A stretch of 64,000 nt of DNA, taken from contig NZ_JACIBK010000002.1 in the NCBI RefSeq assembly GCF_014195325.1, positions 711,132 through 775,131 of the forward strand. Reading direction: 5' to 3'. Numbering within the stretch: the stretch's first letter is position 1; each line of letters starts with the position of its first letter. The DNA is from Rhizobium sp. BK650 (lineage in GTDB: Bacteria > Pseudomonadota > Alphaproteobacteria > Rhizobiales > Rhizobiaceae). The translations under genes were made by a program, and so were the position numbers. Shown here piece by piece: positions 37,246-47,070 of the stretch. A model generated the notes under the pieces. The model did no database searches and was not told the origin of the DNA. It was given only the letters and a program-made list of their open reading frames with translations.

Positions 37246-39144
37246 ATGTCTGAAGAAAGCCATTCTCACGAACGTAACCTTGGGCCGCGTAAGCTCTTCT
37301 ATCTTGCGCTGGGTTCGGTAGGCGTCGTTTACGGAGATATCGGCACGAGCCCACTTTATGCGTTCCGCGAGGCGCTGAAGCCGGTCGCCCATGACGGTCT
37401 CACTCGTTTCGAAGTCATCAGCCTCATTTCGCTGATGATCTGGGCGCTGACCATCATCGTCACCATCAAATACGTGCTCTTCCTGCTGCGCGCCGACAAC
37501 GACGGCGAAGGCGGGACGCTGTCGTTGCTCGCCCTCCTGATGAAGACCGCCAACGGCCATACCGCGCTCTTGATGCTGCTTGGCCTGATAGGCGCGGCGC
37601 TCTTCCTGGGCGACGCCATGATCACCCCGGCGCTCTCGGTCCTGTCGGCCGTCGAAGGCCTGAAGCTCGTGACTCCGAGCCTGTCGGACTATATCGTGCC
37701 CATATCGGTGGCGATCCTGGCGTTGCTCTTCGTCGTCCAGTCCCATGGCACAGGTGCCGTCGCCCGCTTCTTCGGCCCGATCACGGCAATCTGGTTCCTC
37801 GTCATGGCTGCCGCCGGCATCGCCCATATTTCGGATGACTACGGTATCCTCGCCGCCTTCAATCCCTATTATGCCGTCAGCTTTCTGTTGCATGAAGGCT
37901 TCTACGGCGTTGTCGTTCTCGGCGCCGTCTTCCTGACCGTCACCGGCGCGGAAGCGCTTTATGCGGATCTCGGCCATTTCGGTCGGCGTCCAATCCAGTG
38001 GGCGTGGTTTGTGCTGGTCTTCCCCTCACTGACGTTGAACTATCTTGGCCAAGGCGCGCTCGTTCTCGGCAATCCGGCTACGATGTCCGATCCTTTCTAC
38101 CTCATGTACCCACAGTGGGCGCTGCTGCCGGTCGTCATCCTCGCGACTGCCGCCACCATCATTGCCAGCCAGGCCGTCATCACCGGCGCCTTCTCGCTCG
38201 TACGCCAGGGGATCAACCTCGGCTTCCTGCCGCGCATGGAAATTCTCTTTACCTCTGAGACCAATACCGGTCAGATCTTTGTGCCCTCGGTCAACGCGGT
38301 TCTGTTCTTCGGCGTCATCTTCCTTGTGCTCGGCTTCAAGACCTCGGATGCGCTGGCCACCGCCTACGGCATCTCGGTCACCGGCGCGATGGTCGTCACC
38401 TCGATCATGGCCTTTGAATTCGTCCGCGTCCGCTGGAACTGGTCGCTTCCGGTTGCAATCATCGCCCTGCTGCCATTGGTTATTCTCGAGCTGATCTTCC
38501 TCGGCGCCAACCTTCTGAAAATCCATGACGGCGGGTATATCCCGATCATGATTGCGACGGCCTTCACCGTGATCATGTGGACGTGGCGTCGTGGCACGGC
38601 AATCCTGACGGAAAAGACCCGTCACACCGACATTCCGCTTGCCTCCTTCGTCAGTTCCATCGAGCGCAAGAGCGAGCATTCGCCGGCCCATGTTCCCGGC
38701 ACCGCAATCTTCCTGACCAGCGACCCGGATTCGGCACCTGCCGCACTGCTGCACAATCTTAAGCACAATCACGTGCTTCACGATCGCAACGTCATCCTGA
38801 CGATCCGCACGGTCAACAAGCCGCGCGTCTCGCCGCAGGAGCGCTACAAGGTCGAGCAGATTTCCGAACGCTTTTCCCGCGTCGAGCTGCTCTTTGGTTT
38901 CATGGAATCGCAGAACGTTTCGCAGGCGCTGGCCGCACTGCGCAAAACTGGCCTGAAGTTCGACATCATGACGACGTCTTTCTATCTCGGCCGCCGCAAG
39001 CTGGTGCCCGATGCAAAGTCCGGTATGCCCTACTGGCAGGACCGCCTCTACATCGCGCTCGCCAATGCCGCCGCCAACCCCTCCGACTACTTCCGCCTGC
39101 CGGCCAATCGCGTGGTGGAACTGGGTTCGCACGTCATCATCTGA
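37246..39144 (+). CDS. kup: KUP-type potassium uptake protein
   Basis: A 632-residue inner-membrane K+ transporter driven by the proton gradient. It starts with [21 protein letters not shown], the KUP signature, has about twelve hydrophobic helices to residue 440, and a cytoplasmic C-terminal domain. GAGGAG precedes the start within the 17-bp gap after corA. Rhizobia often hold several kup copies. A hairpin terminator follows. Confidence 0.96.
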   Translation: MSEESHSHERNLGPRKLFYLALGSVGVVYGDIGTSPLYAFREALKPVAHDGLTRFEVISLISLMIWALTIIVTIKYVLFLLRADNDGEGGTLSLLALLMKTANGHTALLMLLGLIGAALFLGDAMITPALSVLSAVEGLKLVTPSLSDYIVPISVAILALLFVVQSHGTGAVARFFGPITAIWFLVMAAAGIAHISDDYGILAAFNPYYAVSFLLHEGFYGVVVLGAVFLTVTGAEALYADLGHFGRRPIQWAWFVLVFPSLTLNYLGQGALVLGNPATMSDPFYLMYPQWALLPVVILATAATIIASQAVITGAFSLVRQGINLGFLPRMEILFTSETNTGQIFVPSVNAVLFFGVIFLVLGFKTSDALATAYGISVTGAMVVTSIMAFEFVRVRWNWSLPVAIIALLPLVILELIFLGANLLKIHDGGYIPIMIATAFTVIMWTWRRGTAILTEKTRHTDIPLASFVSSIERKSEHSPAHVPGTAIFLTSDPDSAPAALLHNLKHNHVLHDRNVILTIRTVNKPRVSPQERYKVEQISERFSRVELLFGFMESQNVSQALAALRKTGLKFDIMTTSFYLGRRKLVPDAKSGMPYWQDRLYIALANAAANPSDYFRLPANRVVELGSHVII

Positions 39145-39153
39145 CGAGACGGA

Positions 39154-39188
39154 AGGAGAGGGCGCCATCTCGTCCTCTCCTGTTTCTC
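39154..39188 (+). terminator. Probable terminator of corA-kup
   Basis: AGGAGAGG (39154-39161) pairs with CCTCTCCT (39174-39181), giving an 8-bp stem with a 12-nt loop, followed by GTTTCTC. The U-tract is weak. Confidence 0.5.
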
Positions 39189-39349
39189 TGACGGCACACA
39201 ACGAGATGATCCATCTCATGGAAGCGTCAGCCGAATTAGAACATCCATAAATCCTCATGGGCATATTCCGGCACGGAGCGTTAACCAGCTATCAAGGTTA
39301 ATGCGAGATTTTCTTTGGACTGTCCTGCGTCCCATGTCCGGAGTCCGCG

Positions 39350-40528
39350 TTGCGTCGAAATGGCCGTTCTCGCAGCAAGCTGCGTCTCTTGCCCCAGAAC
39401 TGGGTCTCTCCCGCAATCTTCGGTATTGCCGGATGGCTGATCTTCCCAAGCGTCGCTTCTCATGCCGATCTCGCCACCATGCTCGCCGGTCTCGACAATG
39501 ATGGCGAAAGCTGGCGCATGGTGCTGACCAATTCGCCAGCCGGCTCCATTCATCAGGCCGAACTCGCCTTTGCCGATCGCGCTGCCACCGGTTCGATCGC
39601 TGTAGGTGCCGGCATGGTGCTGCCCGACGGCCGCAAGGTTGCATTCGTTGCCGGTGAGAAAGGCAAAGAAGCGACTCCGGACGAGGACCGAGTCAACCGC
39701 AACGCCAAGAAAGGCCGCGTCGTCGCCGTCGAAAAGGTGCAGCCGCCGAAGGACTTCTCCGCCGGTTCCATCCTCGAACGCACCAGACTTCTCTTCCGCC
39801 CGGTCCTCGATCTCAAGGACAAGTCTGCTTTCGTGAAGCCGACGATCAAAGGCAAGGAAATCGAGATCGCCACGGCCTTCTATAAAAAGCAGCCGGCTCC
39901 TCACCAGGACAATGCCGTACCGGCCATGCTGGCAAGCCTGGTGACCAGCGACAAGGCGGATGTATTGGCAACGGCCTACGCACCTGCTGCGCCGGATTAT
40001 TCCCGCCAATCTCCTTTCGATTCGATCCTGACCGACAAGAATGAAGGCCGCTTCGTGCCGCAGATCGGCCCGAAGGATCATGCCTGGGCTGCCAGCATCC
40101 TGCCACCCACTGTCTTTTCCGCCCGCGAGCAGCAGTGTCTTGCGTCCGGCATCTATTTCGAAGCGCGCGGCGAGTCCGTGAAGGGCCAAGCGGCCGTTGC
40201 GCAGGTCATCCTCAACCGCGTCCGCAACCCCGCCTATCCGAAGACCATCTGCGGTGTCGTCTATCAGAACGAAGACTGGCGCAACCGTTGCCAGTTTTCC
40301 TTCGCCTGCGACAACATCAAGGACCGCGTGAATTCAGAATATCATTGGCGCGTTGCCCGCGACGTCGCCATGGCCGTGACCGCCGGCAGGATCTGGCTGC
40401 CGCAGGTTGGCTCGGCCACGCATTACCATGCCGTCTACGTCCGGCCGAATTGGGCGAGGACCATGGAAAAGGTAGGCCGCATCGGCATGCATGTCTTCTA
40501 CCGGACTTATGGCGGCGGTTGGAGCTGA
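39350..40528 (+). CDS. Cell wall hydrolase, SleB (hydrolase_2) type
   Basis: A 392-residue exported protein. A hydrophobic signal/anchor lies near residues 18-38. The C-terminal SleB-like hydrolase domain (about 255-392) begins REQQCLASGIYFEARGESVKGQAAVAQVILNRVRNPAYP with the catalytic Glu in YFEARGE, and has CQFSFACD. This class cleaves peptidoglycan as lytic transglycosylase/amidase. Start is a TTG with GGAG 7 nt upstream; this is the least certain part of the call. Confidence 0.87.
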   Translation: MRRNGRSRSKLRLLPQNWVSPAIFGIAGWLIFPSVASHADLATMLAGLDNDGESWRMVLTNSPAGSIHQAELAFADRAATGSIAVGAGMVLPDGRKVAFVAGEKGKEATPDEDRVNRNAKKGRVVAVEKVQPPKDFSAGSILERTRLLFRPVLDLKDKSAFVKPTIKGKEIEIATAFYKKQPAPHQDNAVPAMLASLVTSDKADVLATAYAPAAPDYSRQSPFDSILTDKNEGRFVPQIGPKDHAWAASILPPTVFSAREQQCLASGIYFEARGESVKGQAAVAQVILNRVRNPAYPKTICGVVYQNEDWRNRCQFSFACDNIKDRVNSEYHWRVARDVAMAVTAGRIWLPQVGSATHYHAVYVRPNWARTMEKVGRIGMHVFYRTYGGGWS

Positions 40529-40677
40529 GGCAAAGGGCTGCTGATTGCGGATTTTACGCCGACCGGCGCCGATCAAAGACGGATTCTTTGGATGAAATCG
40601 TGTCGGAGCGGCCGGATTCCGCTTAAATATTTGATTTTATGCGGTTATTTTATGGCTGGACACCGGCTCTCTACGCC

Positions 40678-40706
40678 TTGACTATACTAATCCCTAAAAC
40701 TATGTT
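40678..40706 (+). promoter_or_regulatory. Promoter of the F0 ATP synthase operon
   Basis: TTGACT, 17 bases, TATGTT: a near-consensus housekeeping promoter about 100 bp before atpI. Confidence 0.6.
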
Positions 40707-40810
40707 GCGCGCGACTTCAGAACGGGCCGGAAGGTTCTTTAACCTTTGCGTCCGTGGTTCGGAAAACCGGGGTAGCGGGATTGCGGGCGACGGGAGCGGA
40801 GGAGAGCACG

Positions 40811-41149
40811 ATGGCGGATGACCGCGAAGAAAGTCTTGAGCAGCGCCGTCGGCAGCTGGAAGCGGAACTTGCCTCCAAGCGTGTCGATGACATGAAGGAA
40901 GAAGCGCGGGAGGCCAGCGCCGAGCAGAGCCGCAAGGGCTATGCGCAGGCGATGAAGCTCTCGAGCGAATTCATTTCAGCCATCGTTGTCGGTGCTGTGC
41001 TTGGCTATCTCCTCGACCGTTTTGTCGGTACGGCGCCTTGGGGGTTGATTGTTCTTCTGCTTCTTGGATTCTGTGCCGGCGTACTGAATGTTCTGCGCGC
41101 AGCGGGGAAGGTCGCCCAACCCCTGGATCGCAGAACGCCTGAGAAATAA
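40811..41149 (+). CDS. atpI: F0F1 ATP synthase subunit I (AtpI)
   Basis: A 112-residue protein with a charged N-terminal part (Glu/Arg/Lys-rich, about 1-50) and two membrane helices (about 54-74 and 80-100). It assists c-ring assembly and is not part of the final enzyme. GGAG precedes the ATG at 40811. First gene of the operon. Confidence 0.9.
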   Translation: MADDREESLEQRRRQLEAELASKRVDDMKEEAREASAEQSRKGYAQAMKLSSEFISAIVVGAVLGYLLDRFVGTAPWGLIVLLLLGFCAGVLNVLRAAGKVAQPLDRRTPEK

Positions 41150-41208
41150 GGGCCGTCTGGCCCAGTGCAATTTTCGCCGTCCGGCGGATCAAAGAGAGAG
41201 AGCAACCG

Positions 41209-41961
41209 GTGTCAAGCGATCCGACTCATCAGTTCAAGATCTTCAAGATTGTGCCGATCGAGATCGGCGGAATTGATTTTTCGTTCACTAACGCATCGCT
41301 CTTCATGGTGGCTTCAGCCGCTATCGCTGCTGGTTTCCTCTATTTCTCGACTTCGAACCGCGCCATCATTCCTGGCCGCTCGCAATCGCTTGCCGAAATG
41401 TCCTACGAGTTCATTGCAGGAATGCTAAAGGAGGGCGCGGGCACAAAGGGAATGAAATTCTTCCCGCTGGTTTTTTCGCTGTTCATGTTCGTGCTGACGG
41501 CAAACCTGCTCGGCATGTTCCCGTATTTCTTCACGATTACCAGCCAGATCATCGTCACCTTCGCTCTGGCAATTCTGGTGATCGGCACGGTTCTCGCCTA
41601 CGGTTTCTACAAGCACGGCTTCCATTTTCTGAATGTCTTTGTGCCCTCGGGCGTGCCGGGTATTCTGTTGCCTCTGGTCGTCTCGATTGAAATCATCTCC
41701 TTCCTGTCCCGTCCGATTTCACTGTCGGTTCGTCTTTTCGCCAACATGCTCGCCGGTCACATCACGCTGAAGGTGTTCGCAGGCTTCGTCGCCTCGCTTG
41801 GAGCCCTCGGTGCTGTCGGTGTCGGCGGAGCCGTTCTTCCTCTCATCATGACGGTCGCCCTGACCGGTCTCGAGTTCCTCGTCGCCTTCCTTCAGGCTTA
41901 CGTCTTTGCGGTGCTGACTTGCATGTACCTCAATGACGCGATCCACCCGGGCGGGCACTAA
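41209..41961 (+). CDS. atpB: F0F1 ATP synthase subunit a
   Basis: A 250-residue membrane protein providing the proton half-channels next to the c ring. The functional Arg is within [13 protein letters not shown] near residue 170. A GTG start (41209) has GAGAGAG before it. Second gene of the F0 operon. Confidence 0.96.
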   Translation: MSSDPTHQFKIFKIVPIEIGGIDFSFTNASLFMVASAAIAAGFLYFSTSNRAIIPGRSQSLAEMSYEFIAGMLKEGAGTKGMKFFPLVFSLFMFVLTANLLGMFPYFFTITSQIIVTFALAILVIGTVLAYGFYKHGFHFLNVFVPSGVPGILLPLVVSIEIISFLSRPISLSVRLFANMLAGHITLKVFAGFVASLGALGAVGVGGAVLPLIMTVALTGLEFLVAFLQAYVFAVLTCMYLNDAIHPGGH

Positions 41962-42029
41962 GGATAACGACATCGACGTCTCCAGGGCGTCAGTCATTCG
42001 CCGCAACAACCATTTCAAAGGAGTTCAAC

Positions 42030-42257
42030 ATGGAAGCGGAAGCAGCAAAGTACATCGGTGCAGGCCTGGCTTGCTTTGGTATGGCCGGTACGGCTCTCGG
42101 CCTCGGCAATATCTTCGGCAGCTACCTCTCCGGCGCACTGCGCAATCCGTCTGCAGCTGACAGCCAGTTCGGCCGTCTGGTATTCGGCTTCGCCGTTACG
42201 GAAGCTCTGGGCATCTTCTCGCTGCTCGTCGCTCTCCTTCTGCTCTTCGCCGTCTGA
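42030..42257 (+). CDS. atpE: F0F1 ATP synthase subunit c
   Basis: A 75-residue hairpin of two helices. The proton-carrying carboxylate is E58 in FAVTEALG; the polar loop is RNP (38-40) and the Gly-rich helix 1 (GLGNIFG) is intact. AAGGAG stands 9 nt upstream of the ATG, consistent with the high translation this subunit needs. Confidence 0.97.
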   Translation: MEAEAAKYIGAGLACFGMAGTALGLGNIFGSYLSGALRNPSAADSQFGRLVFGFAVTEALGIFSLLVALLLLFAV

Positions 42258-42335
42258 GATCGGTGGATTGATGGATCACGGCCTGCGAACAGCGAGCCGT
42301 GATCCTTTGCATTTGCAGTACACCTGGAGGTGAGC

Positions 42336-42956
42336 ATGTACTTTGTGACCCCGGCCTACGCTGAAGAGGCACCGGCGGGAACCGCGACGGATGCGCATGC
42401 CGCTCCGGCTGCCGGCGAGGTCCATACCGAGACCGGCGTCGCCGAAGGCGAGCACGCGCGTGGGCCTTTCCCGCCTTTCGATTCGTCGACCTATGCATCC
42501 CAGCTTCTGTGGCTGGTGATTACGTTCGTCATTTTCTACCTGCTCATGCAAAAGGTCATCGCCCCGCGCATCGGCGCCATCCTCGAGCAGCGTCACAACC
42601 GTATTGCGCAGGATGTCGAAGAAGCTGGCCGCCTGAAGGCTGAAGCCGACGCCGCCGTCGCAACCTACGAAGGCGAGCTTGCCGCTGCCCGCGCCAAGGC
42701 GAATTCGATCGGCACCGCCGCTCGTGACGCCGCCAAGGTCAAGGCCGAGGAAGATCGTCGCGCGGTCGAGGCAAGCCTGAACGAAAAGCTGAAGGCTGCC
42801 GAGGCCCGCATCGCCGATGTGAAGGCAAAGGCTTTTGCCGATGTCGGCGCCATTGCCGAGGAAACCGCGGCCGCCGTCGTCGAACAGCTCATCGGCGGTT
42901 CTGCTGCCCAACCCGATGTCGCTGCGGCCGTTGCAGCCGCCAAGAAGGAGGCTTGA
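42336..42956 (+). CDS. atpF2: F0F1 ATP synthase subunit b'
   Basis: A 206-residue peripheral-stalk subunit. An acidic/Ala-rich N-terminus (about 1-48), one membrane helix (about 54-74) and a long charged coiled coil follow. The b' form, distinct from b, is typical of alphaproteobacteria. The ATG at 42336 is 6 nt after GGAGG; a GTG two codons earlier lies inside that site. Confidence 0.92.
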   Translation: MYFVTPAYAEEAPAGTATDAHAAPAAGEVHTETGVAEGEHARGPFPPFDSSTYASQLLWLVITFVIFYLLMQKVIAPRIGAILEQRHNRIAQDVEEAGRLKAEADAAVATYEGELAAARAKANSIGTAARDAAKVKAEEDRRAVEASLNEKLKAAEARIADVKAKAFADVGAIAEETAAAVVEQLIGGSAAQPDVAAAVAAAKKEA

Positions 42957-42959
42957 TCG

Positions 42960-43451
42960 ATGGAATTTGCTTTTGATGCAACTTTCTTCGCCTTTGTCGG
43001 CCTCGTCCTGTTCTTGGCCCTCGTCGTCTACCTGAAGGTCCCGGGCATGATGGCGAAGTCGCTTGACGACCGCGCCGATCAGATCCGCAACGAGCTGGCG
43101 GAAGCCAAGCGTCTGCGCGAAGAAGCCCAGCATCTGCTCGCCGAATACCAGCGCAAGCGCAAGGAAGCAGAAGCCGAGGCCGCTCACATCGTTGCTGCTG
43201 CTGAACGCGAAGCCGAAATGCTGACTGCCGAAGCGAAGAAGAAGACGGAAGAATTCGTCGCCAACCGTACGGCTCTTTCCGAACAGAAGATCAAGCAGGC
43301 TGAAGCCGATGCAATGAAGGCTGTTCGCTCTGCTGCAGTCGATCTCGCCATTGCAGCCGCTGAATCGGTCATTGGCAAGCAGGCCGATGGCAAGGTCCAG
43401 TCCGAGCTCTTCGGTCAGGCCGTCGGCGAAGTGAAGACTCGCCTGAACTGA
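42960..43451 (+). CDS. atpF: F0F1 ATP synthase subunit b
   Basis: A 163-residue peripheral-stalk subunit: N-terminal membrane helix (about 6-26), then a long coiled coil (KSLDDRADQIRNELAEAKRL). It begins 3 bp after atpF2 with an AGGAGG inside that gene's end. Last gene of the operon; a terminator follows. The F1 genes are elsewhere, as usual in rhizobia. Confidence 0.95.
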   Translation: MEFAFDATFFAFVGLVLFLALVVYLKVPGMMAKSLDDRADQIRNELAEAKRLREEAQHLLAEYQRKRKEAEAEAAHIVAAAEREAEMLTAEAKKKTEEFVANRTALSEQKIKQAEADAMKAVRSAAVDLAIAAAESVIGKQADGKVQSELFGQAVGEVKTRLN

Positions 43452-43472
43452 ACTTCAGCCCTTGCAGATTAG

Positions 43473-43500
43473 AAAAGCCTCGCCTCGGTGGGGCTTTTTC
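43473..43500 (+). terminator. Rho-independent terminator of the F0 operon
   Basis: AAAAGCC pairs with GGCTTTT around a GC-rich loop, and is followed by TTC. It lies 21 bp after the atpF stop. Confidence 0.85.
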
Positions 43501-43682
43501 TGTCTTGTGGCAGATGCTTGCTGTGCCAGGCGTGAGCTCTGATGCGCAGAGCTGAAAAATAACGGATAGCTCTTTCCGGAAGATTCCCGCTGAGACCTTT
43601 TGGTGCCGGCAACGGAAATGTCCCTGTCACCTTCCTATTCCTCCGTCCTGAGGGGAAACCGCGGCGGATTTCGCACTGGAGC

Positions 43683-44375
43683 CTATTCCTCCAGCATCTC
43701 TCCGTTCATCTCTTCCACCACGCCGTCCTTGCGCAGTGGCCGGAAGCTCATTCGGTGCAGCGAGCACGGCCCATGTTTCTCGATGCCGGAGCGATGCTGG
43801 GCCGTGCCATATCCGACATGAGCGGCAAAACCGTACTCGGGAAACACCAGATGCGCGCGCGCCATCATTCGGTCGCGCGTCACCTTCGCAACGATGGAGG
43901 CGGCCGCGATGGAAACGGAGCGCGCGTCACCCTTCACAACGGCCCGACCTGGGCAGTCGAGCCCCATAGGCACGTCCAGCCCATCCGTCAGCACATAACT
44001 TGCCGGTATCGAAAGGCCGCAGATTGCGCGGCGCATTGCGTCGAGGCTTGCCTTGCGGATATCGGTTTCGTCGATGCGTGTGGAACTGGACGAGGCGATG
44101 GAGACTGTCGCGGTCGCAAGGATCTGGACAAACAGCTCCTCGCGCTTCTCCGCCGAAAGCTGCTTGGAATCGTTGAGACCTTCGGGAATGCGCTTGGGAT
44201 CGAGGATCACCGCGGCAGCAACGACAGGTCCGGCAAGCGGCCCGCGACCAGCCTCATCGGCGCCCGCGACAGGCCAGTGGCCAGCCTTGCGGGCTTTCAG
44301 CTCCAGCCGGAAATCCGGCACGAGGGGAGCCTCTTCAAAGAGCAGAGGAGAATCGGGTGACGTGCGACGTTTCAT
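43683..44375 (-). CDS. rnhB: Ribonuclease HII
   Basis: A 230-residue enzyme that removes ribonucleotides from RNA-DNA hybrids. The active-site segment [13 protein letters not shown] holds D40 and E41, and the later Asp is in [24 protein letters not shown] closes the domain. Length is normal. It converges with the F0 operon; the 230 bp between hold the terminator and nothing else visible. Confidence 0.95.
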   Translation of the reverse strand: MKRRTSPDSPLLFEEAPLVPDFRLELKARKAGHWPVAGADEAGRGPLAGPVVAAAVILDPKRIPEGLNDSKQLSAEKREELFVQILATATVSIASSSSTRIDETDIRKASLDAMRRAICGLSIPASYVLTDGLDVPMGLDCPGRAVVKGDARSVSIAAASIVAKVTRDRMMARAHLVFPEYGFAAHVGYGTAQHRSGIEKHGPCSLHRMSFRPLRKDGVVEEMNGEMLEE

Positions 44376-44544
44376 GCGGTTGAACCTCGCACGCCAACCC
44401 GATTTCCTGCAAGCCCCCGGATCAGGGCGGCGACGGCCGGGGGCGGTCCGGCGGATGGTGCGGTCAGGGCCATCCGCGGGAAATGCGCAAGGCAGAAGAC
44501 GCAGGGCAGGTCTTCTTCACGCCTTACGCAAACTCGTTATCAAA

Positions 44545-44602
44545 GCATCGGACCGAAATCTGTGCAGCGGTTCCGTGTCCAGAATTGCGTAAAGACAATC
44601 AG
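44545..44602. repeat. Partial RIME-like repeat
   Basis: CAGCGGTTCCGTGTCCAGAATTGCGTAAAGACA-type sequence, shortened here to its core GTCCAGAATTGCGTAAA near 44577, matches the right half of the repeat at 5474-5492 with few changes. The left arm is not recognisable. Confidence 0.5.
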
Positions 44603-45760
44603 TCAGAGCAGCGAAAGTTGCACGCCACTACCATTCGGCGGTACAAAGAGGTCGTCGCGCAGGGCAAGGCTTCGACGAGTAAGCTGCAGCCGCTTTGCCG
44701 CCATCTCGAAGCGTCGGGCGATCTGCCAGGCATAGGGGCCGGCACCTTTCATGCGCTTGCCAAACTCGGCGTCGTAGTCCTTGCCGCCACGCATCGAGCG
44801 CACCAGCGACATGACGTGACGGTAGCGATCAGGATAATTCTGCAGCAGCCAGTCGCGAAACAGCGGGCTCACCTCCAGCGGCAGCCGCAACAACACATAG
44901 CTTGCCTCTTCCGCTCCTGCCGCCTTGGCGGCATCGAGAATACGTTCCAGTTCGTGATCGTTAAGTGCCGGGATAATCGGCGCCGCCATCACCGAGGTAC
45001 GCACACCGGCCCCCGAGAGCCCGCGGATCGCCTCCAGCCTGCGCGTCGGCGTCGAAGCACGCGGTTCCATCACGCGCGCAAGCTTGCGGTCGAGCGTGGT
45101 CACCGAAATGCCAACACGCACGATGTTCTTCGCCGCCATTTCTGCAAGAATATCGAGATCGCGCAGGATCATCGCCGATTTGGTGACGATCGCAACAGGG
45201 TGGTTCGCCTTATTCAACACTTCGAGGATCTGCCGCATGATGCGCCATTCCTTTTCGATCGGTTGGTAAGGATCGGTGTTGGTGCCGATCGCAATGACGC
45301 GCACCTTATAGCCGGGCTTGGCAAGCTCCCGCTCCAAAAGCTTGGGCGCGTCGGGCTTGGCAAAGAGCTTGCTCTCGAAATCCAGCCCGGCCGAAAGCCC
45401 CATATAGGCATGTGTCGGCCGGGCGAAGCAGTAGATGCAGCCATGCTCGCAGCCCCGGTAGGGATTGATCGATCGGTCGAAGGAAAGATCGGGAGACTCG
45501 TTGCGGGTGATTGCCGTACGCGGCTTCTCGATCTGCACATCCATTTTGAATGGCGGCAGTTCCTCAAGTGTCTGCCAGCCATCGTCGAAGGTCTCGCGCT
45601 GTGTGGGCTCGAAGCGGCCGCTGGGGTTCAGCCCCGCGCCGCGGCCGCGCCGCCGGTCCGCCTCGATGCGCAGCCCCGAGGCCGCGATCATCGCGTCGGC
45701 AATATCTGCCTTATTGGCAGGCGCAAATGCGGCCTCCCCTGCAAGGGACTGTGGTCTCAT
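44603..45760 (-). CDS. PA0069-type radical SAM protein
   Basis: A 385-residue protein with the cluster motif CEHGCIYC (C104, C108, C111), i.e. C-x3-C-x2-C, followed by a radical-SAM barrel (VRVIAIGTNTDPYQPIEKEW). The family is related to spore photoproduct lyase-like proteins but its reaction is unknown. Start at 45760 has GGAG before it; a longer frame runs to 45847 without a better site. Confidence 0.87.
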   Translation of the reverse strand: MRPQSLAGEAAFAPANKADIADAMIAASGLRIEADRRRGRGAGLNPSGRFEPTQRETFDDGWQTLEELPPFKMDVQIEKPRTAITRNESPDLSFDRSINPYRGCEHGCIYCFARPTHAYMGLSAGLDFESKLFAKPDAPKLLERELAKPGYKVRVIAIGTNTDPYQPIEKEWRIMRQILEVLNKANHPVAIVTKSAMILRDLDILAEMAAKNIVRVGISVTTLDRKLARVMEPRASTPTRRLEAIRGLSGAGVRTSVMAAPIIPALNDHELERILDAAKAAGAEEASYVLLRLPLEVSPLFRDWLLQNYPDRYRHVMSLVRSMRGGKDYDAEFGKRMKGAGPYAWQIARRFEMAAKRLQLTRRSLALRDDLFVPPNGSGVQLSLL

Positions 45761-45835
45761 TGGATTCTCCAGAGGCGGAAAACGCTCGATCCCGCTCGTT
45801 TTGATGATTAAATTCCTATCCGCAAAAGGAGAACA

Positions 45836-45892
45836 ATGCAAGAACAAAATGAGGAAAGTGCCGCTGGCAATTTTTTGTGCGTCGCTCTATAA
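45836..45892 (+). CDS. Short leader ORF before the glycosyltransferase
   Basis: A frame of 18 codons starts at an ATG with AAAAGGAG 4 nt upstream, a better ribosome site than the next gene has. It ends 7 bp before the glycosyltransferase start. The peptide (MQEQNEESAAGNFLCVAL) resembles nothing I know. It could be a leader peptide coupling translation, or simply a misplaced start. Confidence 0.35.
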   Translation: MQEQNEESAAGNFLCVAL

Positions 45893-45899
45893 AAAGGCA

Positions 45900-46418
45900 A
45901 TGTTGACTGTTGTTCTCGAATGCCAGGATCAGGAACCCGAGCTGGCCCAGACCCTATCCGTTTTGGTGGCAGGCGCTGTTGAGGGCCTGGTCAGCGATGT
46001 GGTCGTGCTCGATCACGGCTCTCGCGACGGCACCTCGCGGGTGGCGGATGCCGCCGGCTGCCGTTTTCATTCACAATGGGATATCAAGGACATCATCCGC
46101 TCCGCTCGCGGCGAATGGTTGCTCTTCGTCGAGCCGGGTGCGAGGCCGCAGGCGGGATGGATCGATGAGATCCTGGAATATGTTGCACTGAACAAGGTGT
46201 CGGCGCGTTTCACCGCTTCACGCGGCTATCGACGCCCCTTCTTCCAGCGCGTCCGTCGGGCAAGACCACCGCTAGAACTCGGTCTGCTGATGCCGAAGAA
46301 GCTCGCTGTCGCTACTGCAAGGAGCGGGATGGGGCTTGCCGAATTTGCGGAGGGGCAGAAGCTGCGTCAGCTTTCCAGTGAATTGATTCCTTCCTGGGTT
46401 GCCCGCGCTGCGCGGTAG
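45900..46418 (+). CDS. Glycosyltransferase family 2-like protein
   Basis: A 172-residue protein. The N-terminal strand LTVVLEC and VVLDHGSRDGTSRVA resemble the GT2 nucleotide-binding pattern (VVVDDGSxDGT), followed by ARGEWLLFVEPGARPQ in place of the DxD region. It is shorter than typical GT2 enzymes (220-300), so the acceptor part is short or lost. No membrane segment is evident. An in-frame ATG at 45849 is an alternative start. Confidence 0.75.
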   Translation: MLTVVLECQDQEPELAQTLSVLVAGAVEGLVSDVVVLDHGSRDGTSRVADAAGCRFHSQWDIKDIIRSARGEWLLFVEPGARPQAGWIDEILEYVALNKVSARFTASRGYRRPFFQRVRRARPPLELGLLMPKKLAVATARSGMGLAEFAEGQKLRQLSSELIPSWVARAAR

Positions 46419-46515
46419 CGGCGCCGCCGCTCGTAATCGCTGAAGCTACGCATCAGGCTTTCCGAAAATCGATTCCGAATCGGTGCGACGTAGGAAATGC
46501 GCTGTCGCCGCCAGC

Positions 46516-47070
46516 CTATTTTGCAGCGCCGCGCTTGAGATGCTCGTCGAGCCGCGGCATGATCTCTACGAAATTGCAAGGCATGTGACGATAGTCGAGT
46601 TGCGTCTTCAGGATGCCGTCCCAGGCATCCTTGCAGGCGCCGGGAGAGCCCGGCAGCACGAAGATGAATGTGGCGTTGGCAACGCCCGCCGTGGCGCGCG
46701 ACTGGATCGTCGAGGTGCCGATTTTGTCATAGGAAATGCGATGGAACACGGCCGAAAAGCCGTCCATCCGTTTTTCGAAGAGCGGCTCCAAAGCGTCGGG
46801 GGTCACGTCTCGGCCTGTAAAGCCGGTCCCGCCTGTGGTAATGACGACGTCGATTTCCTTAGCTTCCGTCCAGGCGCGCACGCGCGCGGCAATCCTCTCG
46901 CGGTCGTCAGGCACGATGTCGCGATCGATCAGCCGGTGTCCGGCTTCGGCAATCCGCGCCGCCAGCGTATCGCCGGATTTGTCATCGGCCAGCGTACGCG
47001 TATCCGAAACGGTCAGCACCGCGATGCCGAGCGGAATAAAAGCTCGTGTTTCGTCCGGGCCTGCCATCAT
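46516..47070 (-). CDS. moaB: Molybdopterin adenylyltransferase MoaB
   Basis: A 184-residue protein for molybdenum cofactor synthesis. TVSDTRTLADDKSGDTL opens the domain and TTGGTGFTGRDVTPDA is the molybdopterin-binding loop. Its start overlaps the ispE stop (ATGA), with AGGAGG just before, so it is translated with ispE. Confidence 0.92.
   Translation of the reverse strand: MMAGPDETRAFIPLGIAVLTVSDTRTLADDKSGDTLAARIAEAGHRLIDRDIVPDDRERIAARVRAWTEAKEIDVVITTGGTGFTGRDVTPDALEPLFEKRMDGFSAVFHRISYDKIGTSTIQSRATAGVANATFIFVLPGSPGACKDAWDGILKTQLDYRHMPCNFVEIMPRLDEHLKRGAAK

Noticed and set aside
44483..45811. A 442-codon plus-strand frame over the radical SAM gene
   Set aside because: The minus strand carries the C-x3-C-x2-C radical SAM protein; the plus frame is its shadow.
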